Assembly: GCF_042186555.1 (NCBI RefSeq) | Contig: NC_133328.1 | Span: 62,775,685 to 62,839,684 of the forward strand | Length of the DNA stretch: 64,000 nucleotides | Direction of reading: 5' to 3' | Source of the DNA: Aquarana catesbeiana | Lineage: Eukaryota; Chordata; Amphibia; Anura; Ranidae | In this document: positions 10,906 through 22,278 of the stretch, in pieces | Position numbering within the stretch: position 1 is the first letter of the stretch | Layout of the letters: every line of letters begins with the position of its first letter | Notes under the pieces: model-generated | What the model was told of the DNA's origin: nothing | Database searches by the model: none | The model's input: the letters and a program-made list of their open reading frames with translations, nothing else | Translations under genes and position numbers: made by a program

Positions 10906-11929
10906 ATATAACAAATAATTCTGCGCTACCCAGAAAATCAAGCAGCTAACACGGCCAGTGGGATATGTGCATAAAACAGATAACAAAATAAGTGTAGCGC
11001 TAATATAAAAAATCAAATAACCACATATTGTGTAGCATAAAGACCATTACATTCTTCAAATCAACGGATCCAAATTAAATAGGGGGACATAAAAAGGTAT
11101 ATCCAAAGCTAAGAGTCCTCAAAAGGTATATCATACAAAAATAATGGGATAATAGTCCTCAGTATATATGTGGCTTCATATAAAAAGTGTCAGTGTGCAG
11201 AAGACATCTGGAATGGAAAAAGCTTGAGTATTAAACGGCTGCTGGAGTTCCGTGGAAGATGAAAGAAGATCCTGAGATGCTCTGTGGACCGGTGTATACC
11301 TCAGGGGTGATGCCCGCAGTGGATGGTGATTACATTGAATTGATCAGTAGATACAGTCACACAGTGATTTTTTTCTTTAGTTGCCAGCAGCTAGGCTTCT
11401 ATAGCAGAAGAAACTCTGCACATAATCCTGGCCCAGTTAATCACAGTGGTCAAAGATGCTTAACCTCTCATTCAAGAGTAGTCTGGCACACGTTTACACC
11501 GCCCGGGCCGGCCTCCGTCTTCCTACGGAGAGTAGGAAGACGGAGACAAGTGGCCACGTGCATAGGACATCCAACATTAGAGGTGATTTATTCTTCCAAA
11601 GCAAATATACCTTTGTACACTGGTACTGACTAGTATTCTAATGTTTCTCTTCTCCCTCGGTTTCTCTCCCTCACTCAGCTTGTGTGACCCTGGTGCCGAT
11701 GGAAAGGGGCAGGGGAGGGGCAAACAAGGATGCTGTGCAAGTGCCCAACATCCTCCTCATTAACTGATGACCTTATTGGTTGTTAGGACACCTAACCTGT
11801 GGCTTTGTGTAACTAATAGGCAGGCTTGATCCACCCACTGACTTGTATACAGTTTTTGGGCAATTTCTAGGTATTTTGCCCAGGCACCCTGGTTGAAAAA
11901 AAGCTTTTATAGAGTTATGAGAGCAAGTG
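10906..11929. other. Unassigned sequence
   Basis: No gene or element with defined ends was recognised. The stretch contains one perfect hairpin (described separately) and short open frames without domains. Confidence 0.4.
11513..11545. repeat. Perfect 14-bp hairpin
   Basis: CTCCGTCTTCCTAC at 11513-11526 and its exact complement at 11532-11545 flank the 5-base loop GGAGA. The surrounding DNA is GC-rich. The likely source is the collapsed ends of a degraded inverted-repeat element. Confidence 0.6.
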
Positions 11930-12980
11930 TTGAGAGGAAATCTTCCAGTGGGTGTAACAACATATTCGGCGACTCATCGCAGTTTGCTACAGAAGTGACG
12001 TTCCATCGCCACCATCTTGCTACAACCCACACTCGTCCACAGTAAGGATACACTAATGCGCCATACACATGATCGGACATTGATCGGACATTCCGACAAC
12101 AAAATCCTAGGATTTTTTCAGACGGATGTTGGCTCAAACTTGTCTTGCATACACCCGGTCACACAGAGTTGTCGGAAAATCCGATCATTCTGAACGCGGT
12201 GACGTAAAACACGTACGTTGGGACTATAAACCGGGCAGTAGCCAATAGCTTTCATCTCTTTATTTATTCTGAGCATGCATGGCACTTTGTGCGTCGGATT
12301 TGTGTACACACAATCGGAAATTCCGACAACGGATTTTGTTGCCGGAAAATTTTATAGCCTGCTCTCAAACTTTGTGTGTCGGAAAATCCGATGGAAAATG
12401 TGTGATGAAGCCTACACATGGTCGGAATTTCCGACAACAAGGTCCTATCACACATTTTCCGTCGGAAAATCCGACCGTGTGTATGGGGCATTAGAAGGGG
12501 AAAGTGGACCTGTTACACCCACCGGAATTTTGCATTTTACACATATTTATAACAGTAAAGGCAGTTTATAAAGTGAAATACAGTACTTAGAACTCCGTCT
12601 GACTACTTAGATGATTTTAAAAGCAGCGAACTTCTGTCAGATTAGCAAACTTGTGAGATGAGCAGGGTTGCCGCTGCTTTTAAAATCCAAGATCTAAATA
12701 GTCAGACGGAGTTGTAAGTCCTGTATTTCACTATATAAACTGACTTTACTGTTATAAATACGTGTAAAATGAAAAACTCCTGTGGGTGTAACAACATGTC
12801 TGTGTTCCCCCTTCTTAGTGTATCCTTACTGTGGATGAGTGTGGGGTGTAGCAAGATGGTGGCGACAGAACGTCACTTCCTTAGTAATATGTCGTTACAG
12901 TGGGGACAAACGTTCTGGTGACCACTGTCTAAGATGGGAATTCCTCTTCTGTGGGGGAGATTTCCTCTCGCTTCCTGTTT
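11930..12980. mobile_element. Foldback element containing a Harbinger MITE
   Basis: The two arms are inverted copies of each other. The left arm (about 11930-12056 and 12491-12630) carries GGGTGTAACAACAT and CAGTAAGGATACAC, and the right arm (about 12640-12975) carries the same phrases, with GTGTATCCTTACTG inverted. The axis is near 12640, where GCAGCGAAC/GCCGCTGC sequences meet. The left arm is interrupted by the MITE at 12057-12490. No protein is encoded. Confidence 0.6.
12057..12490. mobile_element. PIF/Harbinger-type MITE, copy 1 (434 bp)
   Basis: The ends read TGCGCCATACACATGATCGG and, inverted, TGCCCCATACACACGGTCGG. Flanks are TAA on the left (12054-12056) and TTA on the right (12491-12493), fitting the 3-bp TWA target of PIF/Harbinger elements. 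The interior is a series of inverted TCGGAAWTTCCGACAAC words, so the single strand would fold extensively. The same family, at the same length, occurs at 48715-49148. Confidence 0.65.
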
Positions 12981-13222
12981 TGCCTCCAAGACAGGAAATA
13001 AAAGGAAGTCTTTCCAGGAGGACATACAGCAAAAAATAATCTGACAGGGGTTGTTGTAACCTTCCTTAATTATTCAAAACTTTCGTTTTTCTGTTTTGTC
13101 TTTTACATACACTTTAAAGAACACCTATCATGAGAGAAATTTGGAGACTATTTTTGGCTTTCTTCTGAAAATATGAGCTGCCTGGCTGTGTGTGGCTTCT
13201 ATATGTCTTAGTCACTTACCCA
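12981..13222. other. Unassigned repeat-like sequence
   Basis: Nothing specific was recognised. The phrase TTTAAAGAACACCTATCATGAG (13114 on) resembles the beginning of a short interspersed repeat, but no second end was found. Confidence 0.3.
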
Positions 13223-13590
13223 TGTAATGGAAATTTGTAAGTTCTGTATATAATTGTATTCTATTTTGTATGTATTGCACACTGTGCACACGGTACTAAT
13301 GTTTTCAGTACATGTTTACATTCTTTCGAGTCCTGATTAGAATTAGCCTGCCTATGTAACACCCCTTGTTACCATAAACGTACAATTGTAATATTAATGT
13401 GATACCTACGTAATCATGTGTATAAAAACCTTCAATTGTGTCATAATAAAGCAGAACAGTTATTTGGAAAGATGCTGAGTGTATCTTTTGTGTCTTTTCC
13501 ATACCGCAGTAGTTATTATAGTTATTATTAATTTGGAACCACTAATCAATATGAGGATAGGAGTTGCCTATCATCAAAATGTCCAAGTCA
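13223..13590 (+). repeat. ERV2 5' LTR
   Basis: It begins TGTAATGGAAATTTG and ends AAGTCA two bases before the primer site. It contains a TATA box (TATAAAAA at 13421-13428) and an AATAAA polyadenylation signal (13445-13450), giving a very short R region. Confidence 0.7.
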
Positions 13591-13592
13591 TG

Positions 13593-13610
13593 TGGCGAGC
13601 CAGCCAGGAG
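13593..13610 (+). promoter_or_regulatory. ERV2 primer-binding site (tRNA-Arg)
   Basis: TGGCGAGCCAGCCAGGAG is the exact complement of the 3' end of a vertebrate tRNA-Arg (CTCCTGGCTGGCTCG plus CCA, recalled). Arginine priming is less common than proline in gamma-type ERVs. Confidence 0.75.
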
Positions 13611-14070
13611 GGGCTTTACAGGTGACCCTGAGAATCCAAAACGAGGAGCTTGAGACGATCCGGGAATTTCTGATAATCAGCCGGCTGAGTAAGCCTTTTG
13701 CTTACATTTGAGTTATCAGACTTCAGAGACCCTCAAAAATTGCCAGCGCAAGAGGAGCGCTATATATGAACCGAAGGTGTGGTTCCGCCTATACTGAGCC
13801 CCTAGATTAATGGTTAAAGTGGACAGGGATCCACAATGGGTAACTGGGTTACAACCAAAGTCCACAGGGACTAAGAATCATGCAGAGTAAACAGCTAGAG
13901 AAACAGCTATCTATGTGAGCAGGATGGATCAAGGATGACAATTAACACTAGACAGAAAGGGACATTTTCATGTTAAGTTGTGGGATGAATTTGGAGTCAG
14001 GCACTACAACTAGTAAAGTCAAGAAACAGAGTAATAAGAGTTAAAAGAAAGTGAGATAATGATATGCATG
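13611..14070 (+). other. ERV2 leader, no open gag
   Basis: This follows the primer site and should hold the leader and start of gag. No open frame with a recognised retroviral domain remains. Confidence 0.4.
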
Positions 14071-14078
14071 TGTTGTGT

Positions 14079-14538
14079 TAGGGCTGGGGAAAAAATCGAT
14101 TTAAATCTTGAATCGAGTTGAGAGGTCAAATCGATTAAAAATGTAAGCAAATCGATTTTTTTAGATTTTTTTTTTTTACCGCGCCGGTCCTGAGTAGCTG
14201 CGGGCAGGAGTTTTTAGGCGAGGCCGCGGCTTCAACCTAGTCCATGAGGCCGGACGCCGCGGACTAGGCCAAAGCCGCGGCCTCGCCTAAGAACTCCTGC
14301 CTGCAACTCTCCAGGACCGGCGCTAACACAGCGCCGGTCCTGAGGAGCTGCAGGCAGGAGTTTTTAGGTGAGGCCGCGGCTTCGGCCTAGTCCGCGAGGC
14401 CGGACGCTGCAGACTAGGCTGAAGCCATGGCCTCGCCTAAAAACTCCTGCCCGCAGCTCCTTAGGACTGGCGTGGTGAAAAAAAAAATAAAAAAACTCGA
14501 TGTGAATCGAGTTTTTTTCAGAAAATCTCCCAGCCCTA
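14079..14538. mobile_element. hAT-type MITE inserted in ERV2
   Basis: The ends TAGGGCTGGG and CCCAGCCCTA are inverted repeats, flanked by the perfect 8-bp duplication TGTTGTGT (14071-14078 and 14539-14546). An 8-bp duplication and TAGGG ends are hAT signatures. The AATCGATT-rich edges and GC-rich centre (AGGCCGCGGC words, repeated in both orientations) give a long hairpin and no coding capacity. Confidence 0.8.
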
Positions 14539-14546
14539 TGTTGTGT

Positions 14547-16652
14547 ACAAATGGGAAAAAAGTAAGCGATTTAAGAGAAATATATTTGTGTATGGGTATG
14601 AATGCTGGAACCTTTAGTTCTATCCCTTGTGTGTGTCATGTACGCAGATGTGACCCCCTCCTTTGCGTTCTCATGAAAGAATGTGGCTGGGATGAGAGGT
14701 CAGTGATAAGCTGGAAGGTCACCATGCCAATTCCAGTTTTTTAGACAAAACATATATAACAAAATGTGCCAGGGTAACAAATCTAATGATAATGTGATCA
14801 AAATTATTTTTTTAATCTGTTTTCCAAACATGGTAAAATGAGGGTTACGTTTAACTATGTATTTACACAAATTGAATATCTTTTGATAGTGGAAACAGTG
14901 CATGTAAAAAAGGGAAATGAAGTAAAATTAAGTAATAATGAGTATTAATTTCTAATATGAGTTTAACAATTTTCTTAATAATATAGATATATTGAAACTG
15001 GTTTAGACAACCTTTTGGTTGGAAGTGAAATCCAGGTTAATGGGGAAATTTGTAATGAATGGTTTAGTTTAGATTAAGATAACAATTTTGTAATTTTACA
15101 TTTATACAATAAGCCCTTGAGAGAAAAAAAAAGATTAAGATGAGTTTGTTATTTGGAATAAAGCTGCCATAATATTTAACAAAGCCAAGATGGATGGGAT
15201 ACATAAAAAGTTTTTCTACAAAAATGAAATTTTAAGGTTTTTGATAATAACTTGATGTGTGGTCCATGATGTGAGAGATATAATAAATACAATTTAAATA
15301 TAACAGACCCATCACATCAAGGCCACACAGCCTGTTAGGATAGATGCCACCTGCAGCCAGTTGTTTTTTAGTTTTTGATGCTTTCTGGTCCATCATACAG
15401 ATTGTTGGTCCTTTTGTTTTTATTTATTTTTATTTTTGAAATCCAAAGCAGAATGTGTGGATTGTGAAATGATGTGCCCCTTTTCCTTGTAAGTGCAGTT
15501 GTATAAGCAGAAGAATATTTTGGAATTATGGACATCTCTGCATGACCGCAGGGTATTGTTATCGTTTATTATAATATTGCCAGGAAAAAGTTGTCTTTTT
15601 GAAACATGAAACTGGAATTCTTACACAAACAGCATGATAGAAAACAAGCCATTGTAATATATTTATGCAAGCTGGACCCAGTAATGAAGGGTTCATTCCG
15701 ATATATCAGAGCTGTAGCTTTATGCAAAGGTGCTATTAGACAAAGTTACAGACATTATTTTGGTCAAATATTTAATTTTTAATGGTCCCACATTCTGCGC
15801 AGCAAATGTACAGCTAACTAAATGTTTGTCTAATGAAAGGTTCAAGATATGAATTTGTTTTGTTTGTTTATGTACAAATCTAACAATGAAAAATGCGTAC
15901 ATTTGAACCCAGCCACCTTATTGCCTCTATTGGAGGAGGCTGGAGACAAAGAAAAACCACATATGTTAAATTGATGATGTAGGAATCAGCTGCTGTGAGC
16001 CCAGTGCAGGACACACCCCCTGAAGACCCAGATATTACATTTTTTGTAGATTTGATCTTGGTTTTATACTGAGGATGGCAATACCCATACTGAGTATGCA
16101 GTTTATCACCCAGAAGGATACTCTGTATTCAGAGTCATTGGATCCTTTTTCCCCAGCTCAAGAAGCAGAACTCCATGTTTTAGCAAAGCCTGTGAGCTAT
16201 AAAAAGACAGCTTTCGGTTCCATTTGAAGGGCCAGGAGTTTGTTTTTACTTCGGCAGGTAAACCAATCAAGCATGTTAAGTTAATTTGATTGGCTGTTTT
16301 CAGCCTTCCAGGTTCTTGCTGAGGTAGCCATACTAACATTAAAACTCACACATGGAAGCAGACTAGACGACTCTAAGGATGCTGTATTTACAGCCCCGGA
16401 CACTTGCTGGGTCTGTGCAACTCACAGATTCCACCCTAGTTCTGGCCCAGTATAGCTGGAATTATTAATTCAACTTTACAAGTGGTCCACAGGGGGGAAA
16501 TTCTTATGAAACAAAACTTTGGAAAAGTTGATCATTTATGTCTGCCAGCCACTCTTTTCCTTCCAGCTTGACAGATTGACCGTGTCATCAGTCACAAGCA
16601 GTTATGGCTGCCTTAGTAAATGAGCGTGGGATAGAGCCAGGGTTCTCCACAG
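14547..16652 (+). other. ERV2 interior, decayed
   Basis: AT-rich DNA between the MITE and the integrase remnant. By position it should derive from gag, pro and reverse transcriptase, but I can recognise none of their motifs. Open frames are short and scattered over both strands. Confidence 0.35.
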
Positions 16653-17000
16653 TTGTTTTTTATAACATACCACTTCTTGTTTTACCTGTTACCAAAGGTG
16701 TTACCAAAAGCTGAACATCCCTTCCAGAGATTACAAAAAGATATATCCAGATGCCCAAGTCAGGATCTTCCGAGTTTGCATTTTGTCTGTATGGACATGT
16801 TTTCTGGATGTCCAGTGGCAAATGCTACTGCAAAGGCCACAGTAAAAGTGTTATCAGAAGTAGATTGTAAGTACAGAGTGCCAGAATCTACAGAGAGCAA
16901 CAGAGGAAATCATTTTTATAGGAGAGTCCTTACTAGAAGTTTTGAGGTTTTATTTTTTACACTCCCTACTGTCTACAATGTAGTTGCAAAAGTAGAGTAA
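16653..17000 (+). pseudogene. ERV2 integrase catalytic core (remnant)
   Basis: This open stretch contains the gamma-type integrase core. HPFQRLQKD matches the segment holding the first catalytic Asp, CMDMFSGCP matches the conserved V-D-x-FSGW-P strand, and KATAKxxVKVL-like sequence leads to the second catalytic block, where the usual ESDRGTHF is ESNRGNHF. The second catalytic Asp is therefore Asn, which should abolish activity. The third acidic residue region is lost as the frame degenerates after about residue 90. Native integrase is around 400 residues. Confidence 0.7.
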
Positions 17001-17196
17001 GGAACTAAAAAACTTTTGCCTGAATGTTTTCTTATATTTTATCAAGCCCCTAATGGGATGTTGGACTCTCTCCCTATGGGATTTTGGTTCGGGAGTGTGT
17101 TACTCACTTATATTTTGTCTCAGCAGATGAAGTCCTCCATTTAGATCTCACAGAGAATGTTGCTGATCTTTTAAGGTTTTTGACAAACTCATTTAT

Positions 17197-17394
17197 GTGT
17201 TTTCTCCCCAATTCCAGATCCTAACATTTTGGAAGGATCTAAAACTAAAGCCAGTTGACTTGTGGATTGTTAAGAGACATTCATATATAAGGAAATGTTT
17301 GGAGACTCAATACAGCATCTATTTCATGTACAGTTGTGCAAAACTTAATGGAAAAGTCACCTGGGTCCACACCAGGCACTGCAAAAATGACTAA
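17197..17394 (+). pseudogene. ERV2 integrase C-terminal domain (remnant)
   Basis: The end of this frame (AKLNGKVTWVHTRHCK) matches the murine-leukaemia-type integrase C-terminus, in which a GPY/F-type fold ends in a W-V/I-H-x-SHCK motif. It lies 0.2 kb after the core fragment, in the expected order, with frame breaks between. No env can be recognised in the following 500 bases. Confidence 0.65.
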
Positions 17395-17473
17395 ATTATA
17401 GAAATCTCTGTGTTTGATTTGTTTCCCTCTTTGAATCACAGTCTAGGGTACTATTTATTCAAATACTAATTCT

Positions 17474-17584
<111 letters not shown>

Positions 17585-17893
17585 ATTTGAAAAGTAGTTT
17601 AGCCATGTTGAAGTCATATTTGTCTTTTGTACATCTTCCATTTTATGTATATTTGTCTGTGTTTACATATGCTGATCAGCATGCCAACAATTAAGCTAGA
17701 AGGCCATTCTGGCCACAGGAGTGTACAGCCAGTACTCTGCAAATATGTCTAATTTGTTATGAAAAAGCTGCTCAGCTATTATTTTCTCCACAATGGAGTT
17801 TTGCCTCTTTGGCCAGGACTACTTCCACCTAAGTGTGTGGAGCTTCCAGTTTAAAGATGATAGCAGGCATGGTTAGTGATCAAAATATTGATC

Positions 17894-17907
17894 AAAAGAG
17901 AGGAGAC
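17894..17907 (+). promoter_or_regulatory. ERV2 polypurine tract
   Basis: AAAAGAGAGGAGA directly precedes the TG of the 3' LTR at 17908, matching the expected plus-strand primer. Confidence 0.7.
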
Positions 17908-18278
17908 TGTTAAGGAAATTTGTAAGTTCTGTATATAATTGTATTCTATTTTGTATGTATTGCACACTGCCCTCACTGTACACACGGAACTAATAATGTT
18001 TTCAGTACATGTTTACATTCTTTCGAGTCCTGATTAGAATTAGCCTCCCTATGTAACGTCCCTTGTTACCATAAACGTACAATTGTAATATTAATGTGAT
18101 ACCTACGTAACCATGTGTATAAAAACTTTCAAACGCGTCATAATAAAGGAGAACAGTTATTTGGAAAGATATGGAGTGTATCTTTTGTGTCTGTTCCCTA
18201 CTGTGTTAGTTATTATTAATATGGAACCACTAATCAATATGAGGATAGGAGTTGCCTATCTATAAAATGTCCAGATCA
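17908..18278 (+). repeat. ERV2 3' LTR
   Basis: It begins TGTTAAGGAAATTTG and ends near AGATCA. It matches the 5' LTR throughout, with about a dozen differences, including an 11-base difference near 17970 (CCCTCACTGTA present here). It keeps TATAAAAA and AATAAA. Confidence 0.7.
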
Positions 18279-18856
18279 ATATTTTTGGTACAAAAATCGC
18301 AATAAACGTATATTGATTAATTTGCGCAAAAGTTATAGCATCCACAAAATGGGGGATAGATTTATGGCATTTTTATTATTATTTTTTTTTTACTAGTAAT
18401 GGCGTCAATCTGCGATTTTTAGCAGTAATGCGATATTGCCTCGGACAAATCGGACACTTTTGACACATTTTTGGGACCAGTGACATTTATACAGCGATCA
18501 GTGCTATTGAAATGCACTGATTACTGTATAAATGTCACTGGCAAGGAAGGGGTTAACTGTGTTCCATGGGTGTGATCTAACTGTGGGGGGGATGGGACTG
18601 ATAGGTATTCATACTTAGTATAAACACATAATCAGTCTCCGCTCCCCTGACAGAACCGGGATCTGTGTGTTTACACACACAGATCCCAGTTCTCGCTCTG
18701 TCATGAGCGATTACGGGTGCCTGGGTGCATTGGCTCTGGGGACATGCTGCGGGTGTGCCTCCTACTGCGTCTTAAAGAGCCGATGTATAGCTACTACGGC
18801 TTGCCCAGGGGAGCCAACCTGCTGCAGTATAACTGCGGCAGCTGGTCCAGAGGTGG
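18279..18856. mobile_element. TTAA-family MITE fragment
   Basis: Starting abruptly at ATATTTTTGGTAC, this stretch follows the interior of the family seen at 55657-56585 and 61866-62389 (CGCAATAA, TTGCGCAAAAGTTATAGC, then a CAGTGACATTTATACAG palindrome). The right end is AGGTGG followed by TTAA (18857-18860). The left half is absent, replaced by ERV2. Confidence 0.6.
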
Positions 18857-18860
18857 TTAA

Positions 18861-19032
18861 CCTAAAACCATACTTATGTCCTTATATGGCCCCTTAACCA
18901 AGTTTTGGAAGCATTCTTATACATTTGTGAGCCACAATTAAAGAAAAAAATGTATTTTCTCCATCAGTGACTAGATCAAGATGTTGGTGCTACCTGTGTG
19001 AATATAAATTATGGGGTATTTTTCAGACATTC
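18861..19032. other. Short unassigned stretch before ERV3
   Basis: This is the left flank of ERV3. On the minus strand it may belong to the same DIRS-like element as 49.2-51.9 kb, because ERV3 removal would bring them close, but no motif supports that. Confidence 0.25.
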
Positions 19033-19037
19033 ATTAG

Positions 19038-19483
19038 TGAAATTCATTTTGTTCTGTCAGCCATCTTAAATAGTATGTACAGTTAGAATACCTCTTCAGC
19101 TTTGCAGAAGTCTATATCAGCATGAGATTCTTCTAAATAAACCGTTCTCACATACTTCTTATCTACACTTTCTCACTGTCTCTTACATTCCTTTAGCTGC
19201 CTTAGAACAAAGAACAAAGACTACTTGTTCTGATTGCTTTGTAACTGCCTTAATATCTACTGCGCATGTTTTTAACTATGAAACTTCTGTGTGAATTTTA
19301 ACTTGCTTTAAGAAACGCCTTCTGACAACTCAATACAATCAGTTCCTAGAATGCAACATTGTGTGAGTGTCATTTCTTCATTCTCGGGAAACTGATTCCA
19401 GATATATCTGAAATGCATAATACATTGATCCGAGCTCTGAGAGGCTAAAAGGGACCACCCTAGACACAGGATTAACCCTTTCA
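19038..19483 (+). repeat. ERV3 5' LTR
   Basis: It begins TGAAATTCATTTTG and ends ACCCTTTCA. Relative to the 3' LTR it lacks about 10 bp near the start and has an extra stretch of about 40 bp around 19090-19130. A TCTAAATAAACC polyadenylation-like word is at 19132. Confidence 0.8.
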
Positions 19484-19487
19484 GCAC

Positions 19488-19505
19488 TGGGGGCTCGTCC
19501 GGGAT
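19488..19505 (+). promoter_or_regulatory. ERV3 primer-binding site (tRNA-Pro)
   Basis: TGGGGGCTCGTCCGGGAT is exactly the tRNA-Pro primer site of murine-leukaemia-type retroviruses (known family feature). It starts four bases after the LTR. Confidence 0.9.
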
Positions 19506-20323
19506 TGGAAGGCTACTTTTAGCGGATTCAGTAAGTTAATCTTATTCTTATTGAGTGAAATTGGCTTGCTGGGGTCCTTGTGTGGCTTCCACCCCATAGA
19601 GATTGCATTTACTGTTGGGTTATAGAACCTCTCATAAGTATAGATAAAAGTTGACCGGTCATATAAATAGTGTTTTGGGGACACTTGAAAAGGTTTTGGT
19701 GACCTTTGAAAAGGTTTTGGTGACCTTAAGAGAATTTATAGCGTACTCTAGAGTTTTTCGTTATGTTTGGGACAGAACATGAGACTGATGATCAATGTAT
19801 TGTGTAAACTGTGTATGATTGTATAACTGCTTTAAAAGTATCACGCTGGATGAATTGCGCTGAGTGTATATGTGGACTGCTATTTTGTTTCAAGAACCAC
19901 AGAGCATATTTGGTGAGTAATGTCCCCAGAGGTTATATGAAGCAAGACAGCAGGTCCGTGAGCAAGGTTGTATATTTATTGTATGTCCAAAAACTCTTGA
20001 ATTTGTTCCAAATTTATTCTGTTAAGGAAAATAAATTGGCGTAGTTGGCAGGATACTCTGAGGCTAACTGTTGATCAAAACATGCTATTTGAATAATTCT
20101 TTTTGCTACTGAAAATCTCTTGTGCAGTGGAAGTCAGGTGCAAAATTTGGATATTTGGCTTTTTGCCAACAGGGTTCAAGTGCTAACCATAATATATAGT
20201 GGGGAATTGTTTACGGCATTAGTACTACTGCAACTGAAGGCACTGTTTGAACCTGTTGGCACTCTGCCAAAAAATTTGAAATATAAATAAAAATTGTTTG
20301 GTTATAAAAATAAGAAAAGTAAT
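19506..20323 (+). other. ERV3 leader (left part)
   Basis: Untranslated leader up to the Penelope insertion. It contains a duplicated phrase AAAAGGTTTTGGTGACCTT (19688-19726) and no coding feature. The leader resumes at 42112. Confidence 0.5.
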
Positions 20324-20337
20324 AATGTACAAAGCTT

Positions 20338-20515
20338 AACTGTTGGTAAGTATGAGTGCTAATAACTCCCCCTTGACTCACCCACCACCACTGCGCCACA
20401 AACTAAACAAAAATACCCTACTGCAAAAGCTGCCACTTTAAAAATCAAAATGCTGTAAAATAAGTGTTTTTAAATAAATGTGACTAAGTGAATCAAAAAA
20501 AAAAAAAAAACACAG
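20338..20515 (-). repeat. Penelope terminal repeat (pLTR-like), minus copy 3' end
   Basis: Read on the minus strand this runs CACTGTG, a T-tract, GATTCACTTAGTCAC, TTATTTTACA, then continues as GCATTTTGAT to ACCAACAGTT. The second part is the beginning of a following element, identical to the start of the plus copy (about 25198-25321). It marks a tandem head-to-tail junction, as expected if the template transcript came from tandem copies. Confidence 0.65.
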
Positions 20516-22278
20516 TGGCGCTGAACAATGTGAATAAGTTATAAAACAGTAATAACTAACTGACTCATAATAAGAAATGATTCCTTATAAGAGATATTAA
20601 TAAGTGACTAAAACAAATCTTTAAACGGTGTCCACCAAGTGACAAGTGTGGAAATGAAAATAAAAACATAAACTATATCAAGGTGAAACGCTGAAGTACA
20701 AAAAAGTCTTTGAATTTCAGTTCTCCTCTTCAACTTCCACCACACCTGAGTGTTCAGTGATCCCACTCCCTATGAAAATCCACTCACCGACTTCCAATGC
20801 CCACACTTTCGTGTTAGGGCTCAAAAGCATTAACGATCGTATCACAAGGATCACATCGGCAGCTCAGATGCCAGAATCGTGTGCAGGGATCGTTCCATAT
20901 GTGAAATAAGAAACTACTCCAATAGTGCAAAACCGTATAACAATTTATTAAAAGCACTCCAAAATAAAAGTATAAAACTCACACATTTCCAATGTGAACA
21001 AGCAAAGAATCAATTCCACAGCAAGACGATCTTCAAAGCACAGCACAATCAGCATAAAGAACAGCTACCATAGAGATGCGGTTACGGCGGACCCGAGGTG
21101 TGCAGGCGTCAGACTGCTTCTCTCACCTATCCGGCGCCTCACCGCTCTAACGATGTGTTACTTCCTCATGCAATGCGGCAGCATCACTCGTCACTGGTGG
21201 GGTACGTCATACAGCCACGCCCCGACATGTTTCGTCATACACCGACTTGATCATGGGATTGGCTGTATGGTGTGACATTAGATGCTTTTATATCCTCTCA
21301 CTATCACATGATCGGAGAAACCCCGACGCGCCTGCGCACATCTCGTGTCCCCGCAACCACCAAATCTCCATTCTTACAAAGCGGCATGTATTAAGCAAAG
21401 CTTCCACAACTCCTGATCATATTGTAATATAGATGTAACTTATAACAGCATTTACTGACACTGCAGTGTTGATACGAATCCACCATCAGCACAGCAACGT
21501 CCCTGCAATCTACAATACTTATACAATCCACAAAACTGCAACATAATTATACCAATGCTAATATGGATTACTCATCCAAGGTGCAAAGAATGATTACTAG
21601 CATTACAATAATAATCGTTTTAAAATACAAAAATATAAAGTTATAAAACTATATATAAATATTCCATCGAATACTACCAATAACTAATGGAACGCTTATC
21701 TTTTACTGTATATGGATATCTGAATGGATGGGCTTGATCCCATATTCCTCTAGTTACATGAGGATTTTAATAAAAAGAAAAAGGAAATTTATTTAAAATT
21801 AATTGGTCAAAAGATTAAAAATGTAAAAATTAAAAAATTTGAAAATTATAATAAAAGGGAGATGCAAATATGACATCATGATTATTTAGGATCAATATCG
21901 TGACCCAAAAGAATACCCCTCCAACCTGTGCTCATAGTGTTCTAAATGCTCACAATCTCCTCCTCTTTACAACTACTTCCCTTATTTATTTTAAAAATCG
22001 TGTGCCTAATTTTTAATCTAATGCATTAAAAAAAAAAATTTGAATAATTAATACTAACAAACAATTGTTAGTACCATTATTACCCCTCATATAAATGTAC
22101 AGTGCAAATAAAATTATATAATAAAGTGTATATATGTGCACATCACCATGTGATCATAGTGCGCCCACTATAGCCCATGGTTTCTCACCTAACCCCATCC
22201 ACTTATAGATACACGATAACTACAATAGTGTTTATAGATATCAGCTGCACTATCCTTATAACATCTCCCTAAAACATC
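20516..22278 (-). other. Penelope 3' untranslated region, minus copy
   Basis: Non-coding, about 1.8 kb, nearly identical in inverted orientation to 40290-42060. It includes the hammerhead-like motif at 21224-21254 and AT-rich stretches. Confidence 0.6.
21224..21254 (-). ncRNA. Degenerate hammerhead-like motif (minus copy)
   Basis: On the minus strand ATGATCA, then GTC-loop-GAC, then GAAACATGTC resembles a minimal type I hammerhead: CUGAUGA core, stem II, GAAA, a two-base-pair stem III and a cleavage-site C. Penelope elements are known to carry such ribozymes. The first core block matches only 5 of 7 bases and lacks the essential G8, so activity is unlikely. Confidence 0.35.

Noticed and set aside
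12264..12571. Several overlapping frames in the 434-bp MITE, also at 48669-48994
   Set aside because: Hairpin sequence open in many frames by chance; no domain and no start context.
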